Of a DNA stretch of 64,000 bases, positions 29,134 through 38,989 are shown piece after piece. Origin of the DNA: an uncultured Clostridia bacterium (GTDB taxonomy: Bacteria; Bacillota; Clostridia; Christensenellales; CAG-917); contig CAKQUX010000001.1 in NCBI GenBank assembly GCA_934277645.1, positions 434,001 through 498,000 on the forward strand, written 5' to 3'. The first letter of the stretch is position 1, and every line of letters begins with the position of its first letter. The position numbers and the translations under genes are program-made. The notes under the pieces are model-generated. The model was given only the letters and a program-made list of their open reading frames with translations, was not told the origin of the DNA and searched no databases.

Positions 29134-29289
29134 TCAGTCCTTTTTTGCAGACAAAACCTTTTTTGTCTTTAACGACGAATCGGACGCGCCACCGTTAGGC
29201 ACGTTATCGCTCGCCTTTGCTAAGCAATCGGGACAAACCATAGTTCCCTCAGGTACGACTTTTCCGCAACAAATACATCTGTCTTCCAT
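29134..29289 (-). CDS. 51-residue zinc-ribbon protein
   Basis: The ATG at 29289 is preceded by GAGGTG at good spacing. The product begins MEDRCICCGK and continues to MVCPDC: two CxxC pairs about 12 residues apart, a compact zinc ribbon. A Lys/Ser-rich tail ends at TGA (29134). Very small zinc-ribbon proteins of this type are common and uncharacterised in Clostridia. Function unknown; possibly nucleic-acid or protein binding. Confidence 0.75.
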   Translation of the reverse strand: MEDRCICCGKVVPEGTMVCPDCLAKASDNVPNGGASDSSLKTKKVLSAKKD

Positions 29290-29621
29290 ATTTCACCTCT
29301 TAACATATTATGCTCAAACAGACGAAATATAACCTACCTGCGCTAAACGCCACACAAATCAAGCAATAATTGTTTGATTAAACTTAACGTAAAAAAGTTT
29401 AGCTAAACGGGAAGCATAATTAAAACAATCAACGTTTAATTGAATGCTAGTACATTTTAACAAAAAACGTGTTAATTAAGCGATAGGTATTATTGCAATA
29501 AATGTTTATTTAAGCAATATATATTATTTAGCAACAATTATCAATTAAATTAAAAAATAAGTATTAAAAGTTAAAAACGACTTTTTTAGGGGAAGAATTA
29601 TACAGAATAATTAGGCAAAAT

Positions 29622-29651
29622 AATAAAAGCGACCGTATGGTCGCTTTTATT
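29622..29651 (-). terminator. Intrinsic terminator after the Wzz-like gene
   Basis: A perfect 13-bp inverted repeat containing AAAAGCGACC/GGTCGCTTTT, with a GTAT loop. It lies about 75 bases past the stop at 29725 and is symmetric enough to work in both directions. The rest of 29290-29724 is very AT-rich with no gene seen. Confidence 0.85.
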
Positions 29652-29724
29652 AGTGTTAAACGTTTCCGAAATCGATTTTAATCGATTATTCTTGATTTTT
29701 AAAATATCTTTAAAACTATTCTAT

Positions 29725-31152
29725 TTACTCTTCGACTTTTGAGTCTGTGTTTTCATTTGCGGCGACGTTGTCTTCACCCGAAACGGCAACAGCCAAAGCG
29801 GCTTTCTTAGCTTTTTTTACTTTCATTGCCTCTTTGATTTTTACGCCGACAGGAGTCATAATAAGCCCCGACACAACGCCTATGCCGAGAGATATAAGCA
29901 TAATTTGAAGCCAAGGAACGGTTGCGATGCTCGAAACAGGCGAAGCGGCGGAAATAATCTTTATGTCGCTTGCGAGTTCTTTATCAGAATATTCTTCGGT
30001 AAATTCGTTATAACTTTCTATAAACACGTTAATAATGCCTGTCAATTCGATAATGCTTGCTTCAACTTTCGCAATATCTTCTGCGGTTGCAGGAGTATGC
30101 GCTGTACTTAAATCAGTTACCCACGCTTGGAAGTTATCCATTTTTTTTGTAAGTCTTTCTTTTTCTTCCGCTATAACCGATTGTTTTTTGAATTCGTTGT
30201 CGAATACATCCGACTTAGGAACGGTGATATTGGCAACGCTGCTACCGCTTACGACAACGCTCGGATATTGCTTGCTGTACGATTCCAAAAACTCTTTAAT
30301 GCTGTTGAGCGTTTCGTTTTTAGCCGTTATCTCTTTTTCTATTCTCTTGATTTCGTAGTTAAGGTAATTGAGAGTCGAGGTTTCGTCACGTACAATGCAG
30401 TTGCTTTTAGCATTAGCGACTATAATATTAACCTTTTGCATAAAGGAATCGATTTTTGTTTTAATAGTCGATATGGAATCTCCCTTAGAAGAAACAAATT
30501 GTATATTGTGGAGCGATGCAACGTAGTCTAATCCGTATTGAAGTTCGTTTGTTATCACGCTGAAAAGCTCTACGAAGTCACTACTCTTAATATCGGCTTC
30601 CGTAATGAAATCAACCGTCATTCTGTCGCTGACTATATATTGCTTTTCAAAGCTCTTGGTGTAAGTATTCATTATATTGTTTACTATGCTGACAGCTTCG
30701 CTCTTTGTCAAACCGCTTACGCTTTTATAATTAAGTGTAACGTTGAACTTTGTCGGCATGACTTCTTTATCGGCATCGGAGCCGGTATTTTTAGGCGTAA
30801 CCCCCGTGATTTTTATAGCATTACGAATTGCCGAAACGTCATATCTATTGTTAAGACCGAGATTTGTAAGCACTGTTAAAATCGTTTGAACGTCTCTTAT
30901 TCCGTCGCTGTTGTAAATCGCGCCGTTAGGATCACGGCCGTCTTCGATTCCGTCGTAAGTAAGCTCTATAGTTCCCTGTATATTGCCGTTCGTTTCGTCA
31001 CTGAGAGAAATGCCCACGCCGACGATTGCGCCGACTATCAGGCACAAAATCACGCATATTAAAAGCATAGGAACAGCTTTTTTCAAAAATTTCAAAACAT
31101 CTCCAAACGTTAAGCCGCTATTGAAGTTCTCTTGTCTGTTGTCTTCCATCAT
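29725..31152 (-). CDS. Wzz/YveK-type polysaccharide chain-length regulator
   Basis: The protein has 475 residues with the family architecture: a membrane helix near the N-terminus (about 27-50), a long extracytoplasmic region with coiled-coil-like helices (about 200-390) and a second membrane helix near the C-terminus (about 415-440). Such proteins set the length or drive export of surface polysaccharide and partner a BY-kinase in Gram-positives; no kinase is fused or adjacent. The cytoplasmic tail is a Lys-Ala-rich patch followed by an acidic Asn/Glu/Asp tail. The start has AAGGAG. It lies 39 bases downstream of the O-antigen-ligase-like gene, in one operon. Confidence 0.8.
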   Translation of the reverse strand: MMEDNRQENFNSGLTFGDVLKFLKKAVPMLLICVILCLIVGAIVGVGISLSDETNGNIQGTIELTYDGIEDGRDPNGAIYNSDGIRDVQTILTVLTNLGLNNRYDVSAIRNAIKITGVTPKNTGSDADKEVMPTKFNVTLNYKSVSGLTKSEAVSIVNNIMNTYTKSFEKQYIVSDRMTVDFITEADIKSSDFVELFSVITNELQYGLDYVASLHNIQFVSSKGDSISTIKTKIDSFMQKVNIIVANAKSNCIVRDETSTLNYLNYEIKRIEKEITAKNETLNSIKEFLESYSKQYPSVVVSGSSVANITVPKSDVFDNEFKKQSVIAEEKERLTKKMDNFQAWVTDLSTAHTPATAEDIAKVEASIIELTGIINVFIESYNEFTEEYSDKELASDIKIISAASPVSSIATVPWLQIMLISLGIGVVSGLIMTPVGVKIKEAMKVKKAKKAALAVAVSGEDNVAANENTDSKVEE

Positions 31153-31191
31153 TCTTTTCTCCTTTAATTATATTCCGTGTATTTTGCCTTT

Positions 31192-32817
31192 CTATTCGGC
31201 TTTTGATTTTTCAATTTCCGTTTCTTCGATTACTCTGCCGTAAACTGCGCTTACGTCTTCTTCGTCACTAGGCAAAACGCTGACAAGTTTTCCGTTTGAA
31301 TCCAAATCGATTTTCCACTCTCTTTCTTTTCTTTCATTTATAAGCTCTAAAACCACGATGATGAGCGTCACCATTATCATCGACGGCATAGGAACAAACG
31401 TACCTGTATCTATCATTGCGTATCCTTCGAAGCCGAGCATGCCGATTAAGATAAAAATGTTGAACATATCTTTATGGCAGATAATTTTGAATCTCTCGAC
31501 GTAGTTATAGATATACGCGCCGAGTCCGACTAGTCCCATACAACCGATAATTTGAAACAGCGTCGAGTGGAAGAAATAGAAGCCCAGCGTTCCGCCGTTA
31601 TAATTCTTTCCGAAATAACCGATGCCTGCGCCGAATATAGGGTTTGCCTTAAAGCAATTCCACGCTTCCGCATAGAGTTCCCATCTTCCGCTTGTCTTGA
31701 TGTGTCCATCCGGCGAGAAACTGCGATTTATAACCATCGAGCAGAACGCCATAGTCTTTTCCCAAGTTGCGCCAATTATAATTATACCGACTACAAGGAC
31801 AACGACAAGAGGAATTACTATTCCCTTTCTGTATGCCTTTCCGAAATAAATCATCGCGGCGATAAAGAACGGTGCAACGATGAGCGCAAACAAAATTCCG
31901 CCTCTCGAAAGGCTCAATATGATTGCGACGTACTCGCCAAGGAACAATAAGGTATAAAGCCAAGACAATTTGGACTTAACCGCAAGATAGCAAGTTCCCG
32001 GCATCAAAAGCACAAGCCACGTCGAGAAGTTGTTGCCTATACACCAACCGATTGAAACTCTTTCGTTCATATCGTGGATACGGCTTGGGTCGCGCATATA
32101 GAACACGAAAACCTCGAACATAATGAGCATCGACGCATAAAACATAATCTTTGCGAGATACGTTTTCAAATCGATTTCTCTTTTAGGTTTGCAGTAATTG
32201 CTGAAAATGAAATATATCGCAAGAATGGCAACGCCTAAAAGCAATACCCAAGCGATTCCGTTTTTATAGCCTTCAGCGTTAATTGTGCCGATACCGCCGA
32301 AAATCAAAGCTATCGACACGGCGAGTTGCGAATAGAAGAATTTGTTTATTTTAAACTTTCTGCGATAATGAACAATATGATAGACAAGAGCGAAAGGCAA
32401 CGGCGCGACGCCCAAAATGGCAAGCCCGTAAGAAGCGGGATTCACCTCGACGGGGAATATTGCCGTAACCATAAAAATAATCGGGATTGTAGGAGTAGCG
32501 TCGTCCTTTACGACCAGAACGAAAGATGCCAAAAGGACTATTAAAATAAGTCCTGCCACTTCGACAAGTCTTGCATAATAACCGATATTCCAAAAAATGA
32601 AAATTATTGCCGCTATTGTCAACAAATAATAGTCCGAATATAAAAACTTATCGAGTTTTTCGATAAAATTTTTGTATTTCGGATTTTCTTCGAATTTGAA
32701 CTTTTTATAAGTCGACGGAGCTTCGAGTTCGTCGCCGAGAAGTTCGACTTTCTCTACCGTCGTCGTTTCTTCGTTTACGCTTTCAGCGTTTAGTATTTCT
32801 TTTTCCATAATGTTCAT
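31192..32817 (-). CDS. O-antigen ligase/Wzy-like membrane protein
   Basis: The protein has 541 residues and about twelve membrane segments. The motif ILSLSRGGILFAL (about residue 300) and the following large external loop match the Wzy_C/O-antigen ligase family, which polymerises or transfers lipid-linked glycans outside the membrane. The first 60 residues are an acidic cytoplasmic extension. It is the first gene of an operon with the Wzz-like gene. Upstream, a TATAAT at about 32950 on minus could be the -10 box of a promoter diverging from the glmM promoter, but its -35 is weak. Confidence 0.8.
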   Translation of the reverse strand: MNIMEKEILNAESVNEETTTVEKVELLGDELEAPSTYKKFKFEENPKYKNFIEKLDKFLYSDYYLLTIAAIIFIFWNIGYYARLVEVAGLILIVLLASFVLVVKDDATPTIPIIFMVTAIFPVEVNPASYGLAILGVAPLPFALVYHIVHYRRKFKINKFFYSQLAVSIALIFGGIGTINAEGYKNGIAWVLLLGVAILAIYFIFSNYCKPKREIDLKTYLAKIMFYASMLIMFEVFVFYMRDPSRIHDMNERVSIGWCIGNNFSTWLVLLMPGTCYLAVKSKLSWLYTLLFLGEYVAIILSLSRGGILFALIVAPFFIAAMIYFGKAYRKGIVIPLVVVLVVGIIIIGATWEKTMAFCSMVINRSFSPDGHIKTSGRWELYAEAWNCFKANPIFGAGIGYFGKNYNGGTLGFYFFHSTLFQIIGCMGLVGLGAYIYNYVERFKIICHKDMFNIFILIGMLGFEGYAMIDTGTFVPMPSMIMVTLIIVVLELINERKEREWKIDLDSNGKLVSVLPSDEEDVSAVYGRVIEETEIEKSKAE

Positions 32818-33010
32818 TTTAACAAACCTTTATATAAAAATCAACAAAAACTAACAAAAAGATATCGCCGCTACAGCCGACAACCTTGTTTTGCACATCG
32901 TTCTTCGGCTTTTCTGTTTCCTTTTTCGCGGTTTTTTTAATTTTCAAGCTAATTATATGACATTTTTTGGTTTATTATTGCTATAAAACGGTATAAAATC
33001 ATTCAATCGA

Positions 33011-33039
33011 TTGCATACGGAAAGGTTTTATAATATAAT
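33011..33039 (+). promoter_or_regulatory. Promoter of the GlmU-C/GlmM fusion gene
   Basis: TTGCAT (33011-33016), a 17-base spacer and TATAAT (33034-33039). The start codon lies 67 bases downstream, behind an AGGAG site. Confidence 0.75.
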
Positions 33040-33106
33040 AATATAGTATGCGGAGCAATGCAAAAGCTAAGGCTTAATGCATTTCGCAATTTAATCAGGA
33101 GACTAT

Positions 33107-35170
33107 ATGAGACTTTTTTTAGGAATAGACTTAGACACCTGCGAAGACGTCAAAGACTACAATCTTAAAGATTTAAAAGAGCTTGAAGAAGCAATAAACA
33201 TCGTTCGTTTGAAAATTATAAAAAAGCATTTGGACAACGGCGTTGAATTTCGCAACATCAGCAATATCTATATTCACGACACCGTAAAAATCGGCGCAGG
33301 CACCGTTATTTACGGAGACCAGCACATCAGAGGTAACACGGTTATCGGTCAGAACTGCATCATCGAAACGGGCAACGTCATCGAAAACGCAATAATCGGC
33401 AACGAAGTCAGAATCATGAAAAGCGTGCTTAAAGACTGCCGTATCGGAAACAAAACCACCGTAGGACCTTTTGCCAACGTACATACGGGAAGCATCATCG
33501 AACGCCAATGCCGTATAGGAAACTTTGTCGAAATTAAAAACGCCACAATCGGCGTAAGCACGAAAATGGCGCACCTTGCCTACATCGGCGACGTCGACAT
33601 CGGCAATCAATGCAATATCGGTTGCGGTTCTATATTCGTCAACTATGACGGCAAAAACAAACACCGTAGCTCGGTCGGCGACAGCGTATTTATCGGCTCG
33701 AACAGCAACGTCATCGCTCCCGTTAAAATCGAAGACAACGCCTATATCGCGGCAGGCACGACCGTCACCATCGACCTTCCTAAAAACAGTATGTGCATAG
33801 GCCGTAACCGCGAAACGGTCAAAGAAAACCGCAGCAAATTCCATAAAAACGTTTTCGATAAAAAGTATTTCGGCACGGACGGTATCCGCGGCGTATACGG
33901 CGAAGACCTTACCGACGAGCTTGCCTATATGACGGGCAATTATCTCGGCTACTCGGCAAGCGGCGGTAGCGTCGTTGTCGGTAGAGATACGAGAATCAGC
34001 GGCGAAGCCCTTTCAAAGGCTATAATAAAAGGCATCACCGACGCAGGAGCAAACGTCGTGGATCTCGGCGTCGTTTCAACCCCTGCCGTAGCGTTTGTCA
34101 CAACGCACGTCGGAGCAAACTACGGCGTCGTACTCAGCGCGTCGCACAACCCTGCCAAGTATAACGGCATCAAGATTTTCAACTATGACGGAAGAAAACT
34201 CACTTCCATAGAAGAAGTCGAAATCGAAACCCACATTTCAAACAACACTCCTATTATAAAGCAAGAAAAGGGTGAAGTCGTCGACGGCAAAATGCACATG
34301 CAATGCTATCACGACGACCTTAAAAAACTTATCGGAAACCTTAAAGGACTTAAAGTCGTTCTCGATTGCAGCAACGGTGCGCTTTCAAAAGTTGCCCCTG
34401 CTTTTTTCAAGGAACTCGGCGCGGAAGTGTTTTCGTATAATGACACGGGGGACGGTAGCAAGATAAACGAAAATTGCGGCGCTCTTCACCCTGAATTCTG
34501 CGCGGCAAAAGTTCTCGAACACGGCGCAAACGTGGGCTTTTCTTACGACGGCGATGCCGACAGACTTATAGCAATCAACGGCAGAGGTAAAACCGTTGAC
34601 GGCGACAGCATCATTTATATGATTGCCAAACGCTTAAAGCAACAAGAAAGACTTAACGGCAACGAAGTCGTCGGCACCGTTATGACCAATATGGGCGTCG
34701 AACAAAGCCTTAAAAAACTCGGCATAAAACTTACGAGAACGGACGTAGGCGACCACAACGTTATGGAAGAAATGCTCAGAAAAGACCTTTTGGTCGGCGG
34801 CGAGCAATCGGGACATATCATACTTAGAGAATTTTCAAACACGGGCGACGGACTTTTGGCAAGCCTTTATCTTTGCAAACTTATGGAAGAAACGGGCAAA
34901 CCGCTTGAAAAACTCGACGACAGCTCGCACTACCCTCAGGTTATGGTAAACCTCGAAACCAAAAAGAAAAAGGAAATCATGGCAGACCCTATCGTCAAAG
35001 AGTTTATCGACGCGCTGGCAATCGAACTCGAAGACAAAGGACGTGTCCTTTTAAGAGCAAGCGGAACCGAACCTAAAATCAGAATTATGGCAGAATGTAG
35101 CAAAGCAAGCCTTGCCAAAGAAATGGTTCAAAAAATGAAATCTTTCATCGAAGACAATTTCGAGATGTGA
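33107..35170 (+). CDS. glmM: Fusion of GlmU C-terminal acetyltransferase domain with phosphoglucosamine mutase (GlmM)
   Basis: The protein has 687 residues in two parts. Residues about 15-245 match the GlmU linker helix and left-handed beta-helix: many hexapeptide repeats, then MAHLAYIGD (catalytic His about 155), NYDGKNKH and IGSNSNVIAPV. The uridylyltransferase half of GlmU is absent, with the cut close to the domain boundary. Residues about 250-687 are a full GlmM: KYFGTDGIRG, phospho-Ser loop SASHNP (about 344), metal loop DGDADR (about 481), GGEQSGH and RASGTEPKIR. The predicted chain is GlcN-6-P to GlcN-1-P to GlcNAc-1-P on one polypeptide; a separate uridylyltransferase must make UDP-GlcNAc. 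It is a single gene with its own promoter and terminator, inside the envelope locus and on the opposite strand. Confidence 0.93.
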   Translation: MRLFLGIDLDTCEDVKDYNLKDLKELEEAINIVRLKIIKKHLDNGVEFRNISNIYIHDTVKIGAGTVIYGDQHIRGNTVIGQNCIIETGNVIENAIIGNEVRIMKSVLKDCRIGNKTTVGPFANVHTGSIIERQCRIGNFVEIKNATIGVSTKMAHLAYIGDVDIGNQCNIGCGSIFVNYDGKNKHRSSVGDSVFIGSNSNVIAPVKIEDNAYIAAGTTVTIDLPKNSMCIGRNRETVKENRSKFHKNVFDKKYFGTDGIRGVYGEDLTDELAYMTGNYLGYSASGGSVVVGRDTRISGEALSKAIIKGITDAGANVVDLGVVSTPAVAFVTTHVGANYGVVLSASHNPAKYNGIKIFNYDGRKLTSIEEVEIETHISNNTPIIKQEKGEVVDGKMHMQCYHDDLKKLIGNLKGLKVVLDCSNGALSKVAPAFFKELGAEVFSYNDTGDGSKINENCGALHPEFCAAKVLEHGANVGFSYDGDADRLIAINGRGKTVDGDSIIYMIAKRLKQQERLNGNEVVGTVMTNMGVEQSLKKLGIKLTRTDVGDHNVMEEMLRKDLLVGGEQSGHIILREFSNTGDGLLASLYLCKLMEETGKPLEKLDDSSHYPQVMVNLETKKKKEIMADPIVKEFIDALAIELEDKGRVLLRASGTEPKIRIMAECSKASLAKEMVQKMKSFIEDNFEM

Positions 35171-35225
35171 TTTCCGTTTAGCTTTAATAAAGTTACGGTT
35201 TAGTTTGTATCTAAAAATTAAATTT

Positions 35226-35254
35226 AAAAGCTCCGCCACACGGCGGAGCTTTTT
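35226..35254 (+). terminator. Intrinsic terminator after glmM fusion
   Basis: AAAAGCTCCGCC and GGCGGAGCTTTT form a 12-bp perfect stem with an ACAC loop and a T tail, 56 bases past the stop codon. Confidence 0.93.
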
Positions 35255-35313
35255 GATTATGTTATTCTTGTTAGCCGAAAACATCTGTCTTCGACTTGCT
35301 TTAATAGCGAAAA

Positions 35314-36186
35314 TTATTTTTTCTGCTTTTGTTCTTTTTTATACTCGAGACACGGCTTGTCCAAATCCAAATGTTTGAATACGCCAAAATGTGTGCCTTT
35401 ACGCTTTTCGACAGGCGGCAATTCCATATAATTTCCATAAACCGTACTTAAATAAGCGTCGGCATTTTTTATTCCCATTATCTTATGCCCTTCAAATTCA
35501 TAATCGGCATAATCAGTAAACCAATCGTATGGCATCACTCTTTGGAAATTTATGCAATCGGCAAACGTTACCGTGCCGTTTTTATTGTTTTCTCGTATAG
35601 GCGCTTTAACAAAATGCTTAGTTAAATTTGCAGCTCCGCACATCTTAGAAATCAATCGAGCAGTTTGCATAGCGAGTTTTATTATGCCTTTTTTTCGTTT
35701 AATGTTAATCTTTGAACGCGACGCTCTGAATCCGTCAGACTTAATTTTATTGCGCCATAATTTCTTTATAACGTTTTTGTTGTCTCTCATTCTATAAATA
35801 GGGAAAATATCAACCCATATAGCGTTATAATATGAATCCAATTCCGAATACAAATTTTCAACGCATGTGGTTCGTATATCAAATGCTTTTGCATACATCA
35901 ACGTATAATCTTTGCAGTTTGTGTGGTCTTGAATTTTTATATGTTCAGGCAAAAGTTTCGGCGCTTCTTCACGAAATTTCACGTAATTATCATACGTCAT
36001 GGCGATGTCCACGTCATCGTCCCACGGAATAAACCCTTTATGGCGCACCGCGCCCAACAAAGTTCCGGATGTCATAGTATACTTAACACCGATTTGTCTG
36101 CACACTTTATCGATTTCCAGCAATATGTCAAGCGCTATTTTTTGTATCCTTTTATTTATTTCGTTTTCTGCCATTTCGTTTTCCAT
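35314..36186 (-). CDS. LicD-family phosphotransferase (first copy)
   Basis: The protein has 290 residues. The signature TSGTLLGAVRHKGFIPWDDD followed by VDIAM is the nucleotidyltransferase-fold core of LicD proteins, which attach phosphocholine or related phospho-groups to cell-surface glycans. The late motif YGNYMELPP is also typical. A GTG two codons upstream is possible, but GGAAAGG is best spaced for the ATG at 36186. It is the last gene of the minus run EpsG, GT4, Wzx, LicD and lies 52 bases after Wzx, so it probably decorates the polymer those genes make. No choline kinase or cytidylyltransferase (LicA/LicC) is visible, so the transferred group is unknown. Confidence 0.9.
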   Translation of the reverse strand: MENEMAENEINKRIQKIALDILLEIDKVCRQIGVKYTMTSGTLLGAVRHKGFIPWDDDVDIAMTYDNYVKFREEAPKLLPEHIKIQDHTNCKDYTLMYAKAFDIRTTCVENLYSELDSYYNAIWVDIFPIYRMRDNKNVIKKLWRNKIKSDGFRASRSKINIKRKKGIIKLAMQTARLISKMCGAANLTKHFVKAPIRENNKNGTVTFADCINFQRVMPYDWFTDYADYEFEGHKIMGIKNADAYLSTVYGNYMELPPVEKRKGTHFGVFKHLDLDKPCLEYKKEQKQKK

Positions 36187-36238
36187 AAACACCTTTCCAA
36201 AAATATTTATTCCGTTTAATATTTATAATTCTACGAAT

Positions 36239-37906
36239 CTAATTTTTTGATTCATCTGTTTCGATATCGTCCGTTGTTGATATCTCATTATCGGCCTTAT
36301 CCAGAATTCCATTATCAAGCGACGCATTATCGGCTTGCATATCGACACTCTCTTCTTCGGTTTGTTTTTCCACTACTTCTGCCGTGTTTTCTTCTGAAAC
36401 ATCGGCTTGAGCATCATCTACTTCTTTATTATCGTTTTCCGCTTTTTTAGCTTTCTTAGCTTTTTTATCTTTAATTTTTTGTATCAAAATTTTGATTTCG
36501 TTTTTAAACAGCAAAATTCCGAGTCCGATGACTACCACTATCGCTATTATCAAATAGTACCATTTTAAGTACAAGAACATAAACGAAATTCCTGCATAAA
36601 TAGGAACAAATGCCAAGAAATACCAATATCTTACTTTTAAATTTATACACTTTTTTAAAGCTATAAATCTGAACACCAAATTCACAAAGAATCCGACCAA
36701 GAATCCGATGTTTGCAGCCTGCACTCCGACTCCTGCATAAATAAGCCCTACGACAAGTCCGGCATTAACCAAAGTGCCGATAACGGTCGAAACAAAAACC
36801 ATATTCGTCTTTTTGATACCGCCAAAAATACTGCCGACAAACGAGCTGACAATAGAAACTATTGCACCGCCCATTGCAAGCGGAATAAGATAAATAGACG
36901 TCGAATAGCTTGTATCTATAAACGAAGGGAAAATGGCAAGCAATATTTTGATTGCAGGAAGCATTAAAGCAAGCCCTACCATTACTACCCTTATAAGCAA
37001 GTCAAGTGCTTTTGTATAATATTCGCCCGTTTCTTTGGATAGTGAGTTATCTTTTGAATATGCAAGTTCCGTCCAAGCGAGTTGGAAACAAGTAGACAGA
37101 AGATAAACAGCCGACGTAAATTTGTTCGCTATCGCAAGATATCCGTTTGCCGCCGTTCCGAGCAAAAACGAAACTAAGACCTTATTTAACGACGTAAGTC
37201 CCCAATACGCAACCGAATTTACCGCAAGCGGCAATGCATATTTGAACATTTCTTTTAAAAGAGGCTTATCAAAATACTGTTTTTTCAGGCTCTTGTAAGA
37301 CTTGTTTTTTATTTCAAGCATAGCAAACTGCACGAAACAAGAACAAATACTTGCTATGTACAGCGAGCTGTAATCCATTTTTGCGACCAATATCAAAAGC
37401 AAATTGAGCGAAACGCTGACAAGCGTCGCCACGACACCGGAAGCCGCATAGTAAACGTTGTTTCCGTATCCGCGGCAAATATAGCCCGAAATTTGCGCAA
37501 GCATACTGACCAAGCCGTAAGCGAGCAAATACCAAGGATATTCGACCGGCGCAGTCACCGCCGTTATCGAACCGCCTACGACGTAGACTATAAGGCACAT
37601 AAAGAACATGCTCATTCCGACGCATATAGCTTTGCCCTTATTCTCTTTAAGGTCAAACATATAGCGGAGAATTACCGCGCCTATATCCATAAAAATCAAA
37701 TTCTGTAAGAACTGAACGATTGCCGTTGCGGCGTCGTAATAACCGAATGCCGTCGAATCGATATACTTTGTGTAAAGCGGTACAAGGAAAAACACCATCA
37801 CTTTGGACAGTATGTTTCCCACAAAATATATTCCCGTCGATTTTACGATTTTTCTTATGTCGCTCATTTTTCGTTTTGTCATGCAAATCAAAAACTCGAT
37901 TTGCAA
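36239..37906 (-). CDS. Wzx-type lipid-linked oligosaccharide flippase
   Basis: The protein has 555 residues. About fourteen membrane segments in the first 460 residues match the polysaccharide-transport (MOP/Wzx, RfbX) superfamily, e.g. VKSTGIYFVGNILSKV near the start and a Gly-rich end of repeat two. A cytoplasmic tail of about 90 residues follows, first Lys/Ala-rich, then strongly acidic. I give the TTG at 37906 (AGGA a few bases upstream, seven bases past the GT4 stop), but ATG at 37882 or at the MSDIRK codon is also possible. It would flip lipid-linked repeat units for the neighbouring polymerase. Confidence 0.87.
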   Translation of the reverse strand: MQIEFLICMTKRKMSDIRKIVKSTGIYFVGNILSKVMVFFLVPLYTKYIDSTAFGYYDAATAIVQFLQNLIFMDIGAVILRYMFDLKENKGKAICVGMSMFFMCLIVYVVGGSITAVTAPVEYPWYLLAYGLVSMLAQISGYICRGYGNNVYYAASGVVATLVSVSLNLLLILVAKMDYSSLYIASICSCFVQFAMLEIKNKSYKSLKKQYFDKPLLKEMFKYALPLAVNSVAYWGLTSLNKVLVSFLLGTAANGYLAIANKFTSAVYLLSTCFQLAWTELAYSKDNSLSKETGEYYTKALDLLIRVVMVGLALMLPAIKILLAIFPSFIDTSYSTSIYLIPLAMGGAIVSIVSSFVGSIFGGIKKTNMVFVSTVIGTLVNAGLVVGLIYAGVGVQAANIGFLVGFFVNLVFRFIALKKCINLKVRYWYFLAFVPIYAGISFMFLYLKWYYLIIAIVVVIGLGILLFKNEIKILIQKIKDKKAKKAKKAENDNKEVDDAQADVSEENTAEVVEKQTEEESVDMQADNASLDNGILDKADNEISTTDDIETDESKN

Positions 37907-37912
37907 ATATTC

Positions 37913-38989
37913 CTATTTATTTAACAGTTTCTCGTATTTTTCAATGCAAGATTTCGCAATGCTCTTCCACGCGAACTTTTTATCGGTATATGCGATTGCG
38001 TTTTTGCTCTTTTCTTTCCAATTCTTCCTGTCGCTATATGCTTCTTTTATCGCATTTTTAATGCTTTCCGCATCGTTTCCCGCATTATACCCGTAGCCGT
38101 ATTCGGCAATATCGGCTGTAAGATTTGTGCCTTCCGTGATAATAACAGGCATACCGACGTTCATAGCTTCGATAATTCCCAAAGGCATACCCTCAAAACG
38201 CGAAGTCTGAATAAACAAATCGTTTGCTTTAAGCGCGTTAATTTTTTCGGCGCCGAAAACAGGCTCGTTAAACGATACTATATCTTCTATGTCGAAACTT
38301 TTTGCAAACTCTTTAAGAGTCGCAAGTCTTCCTGCAAAATCAGGGCCGTAAATGCTGAGCTTTATATTCGGAATACTGCCCTCTGCTTTAATTTTTGATA
38401 AAGCGTCAAACAACAAATCCAGACCTTTATGCACGTAATCGAGTCTGCCGATATAAACGAGGTTGAAACCGTCTTCGGAAAATTCGGTTTTCTTTTCGGG
38501 CATTTCGAAAATGCCGTTCGTAGATATAAATTTTGTCGGCGTTTTGATTTTAATTTCATTCAATTCGCCGTCGGACAAACATTGTACGGCTTGTGCTTTT
38601 CTTATGAACTTGTTGAAAAACAAAATATACGCTATCTTCTTTTTCAGCCATTTTTTATGCAATGCGCCGTCTGTGATTTCGCCGTGCGGAATTATGACAT
38701 ACGGGATGTGCCTTTTTAAAAGCTGTTTGTAAACCTTTATGTTTTCGACAAGATTGACTTCGTTAAAAACTACAAGGTCGGGCTTGTCATAAGGCTTAGG
38801 CAAATAATCGGGAAAATTTTCCGCCCCCTTGTATTCAAGTTGCATATCGCCCGTTTCGCAATCAATATTACGATAATTGACAAGCCTTACGTCTGCAAAC
38901 TCGTTTTGCGTTTTTACGTATTGCGGAACGACGACGTGAACGCCGTTCGTCTTATTATTAGAACTACTGACCAAATGTAAAATTATCAT
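37913..38989 (-). CDS. Family 4 glycosyltransferase
   Basis: The protein has 358 residues with a GT-B fold. The C-terminal half carries LVYIGRLDYVHKGLDLL and the donor-binding motif FEGMPLGIIEAMNVGMPVI (E-x7-E), typical of retaining GT4 enzymes. It has no membrane helix and is cytoplasmic. The start has GAGGGAAG. It lies between EpsG (133 bases upstream) and Wzx (stop and start nearly touching), so it probably adds one sugar to the lipid-linked repeat unit. Donor and acceptor cannot be read from sequence. Confidence 0.9.
   Translation of the reverse strand: MIILHLVSSSNNKTNGVHVVVPQYVKTQNEFADVRLVNYRNIDCETGDMQLEYKGAENFPDYLPKPYDKPDLVVFNEVNLVENIKVYKQLLKRHIPYVIIPHGEITDGALHKKWLKKKIAYILFFNKFIRKAQAVQCLSDGELNEIKIKTPTKFISTNGIFEMPEKKTEFSEDGFNLVYIGRLDYVHKGLDLLFDALSKIKAEGSIPNIKLSIYGPDFAGRLATLKEFAKSFDIEDIVSFNEPVFGAEKINALKANDLFIQTSRFEGMPLGIIEAMNVGMPVIITEGTNLTADIAEYGYGYNAGNDAESIKNAIKEAYSDRKNWKEKSKNAIAYTDKKFAWKSIAKSCIEKYEKLLNK

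Noticed and set aside
36239..36520. Acidic C-terminal tail of Wzx as a frameshifted or fused gene
   Set aside because: The frame continues with normal codon use to its stop, and similar tails occur on other membrane proteins here.
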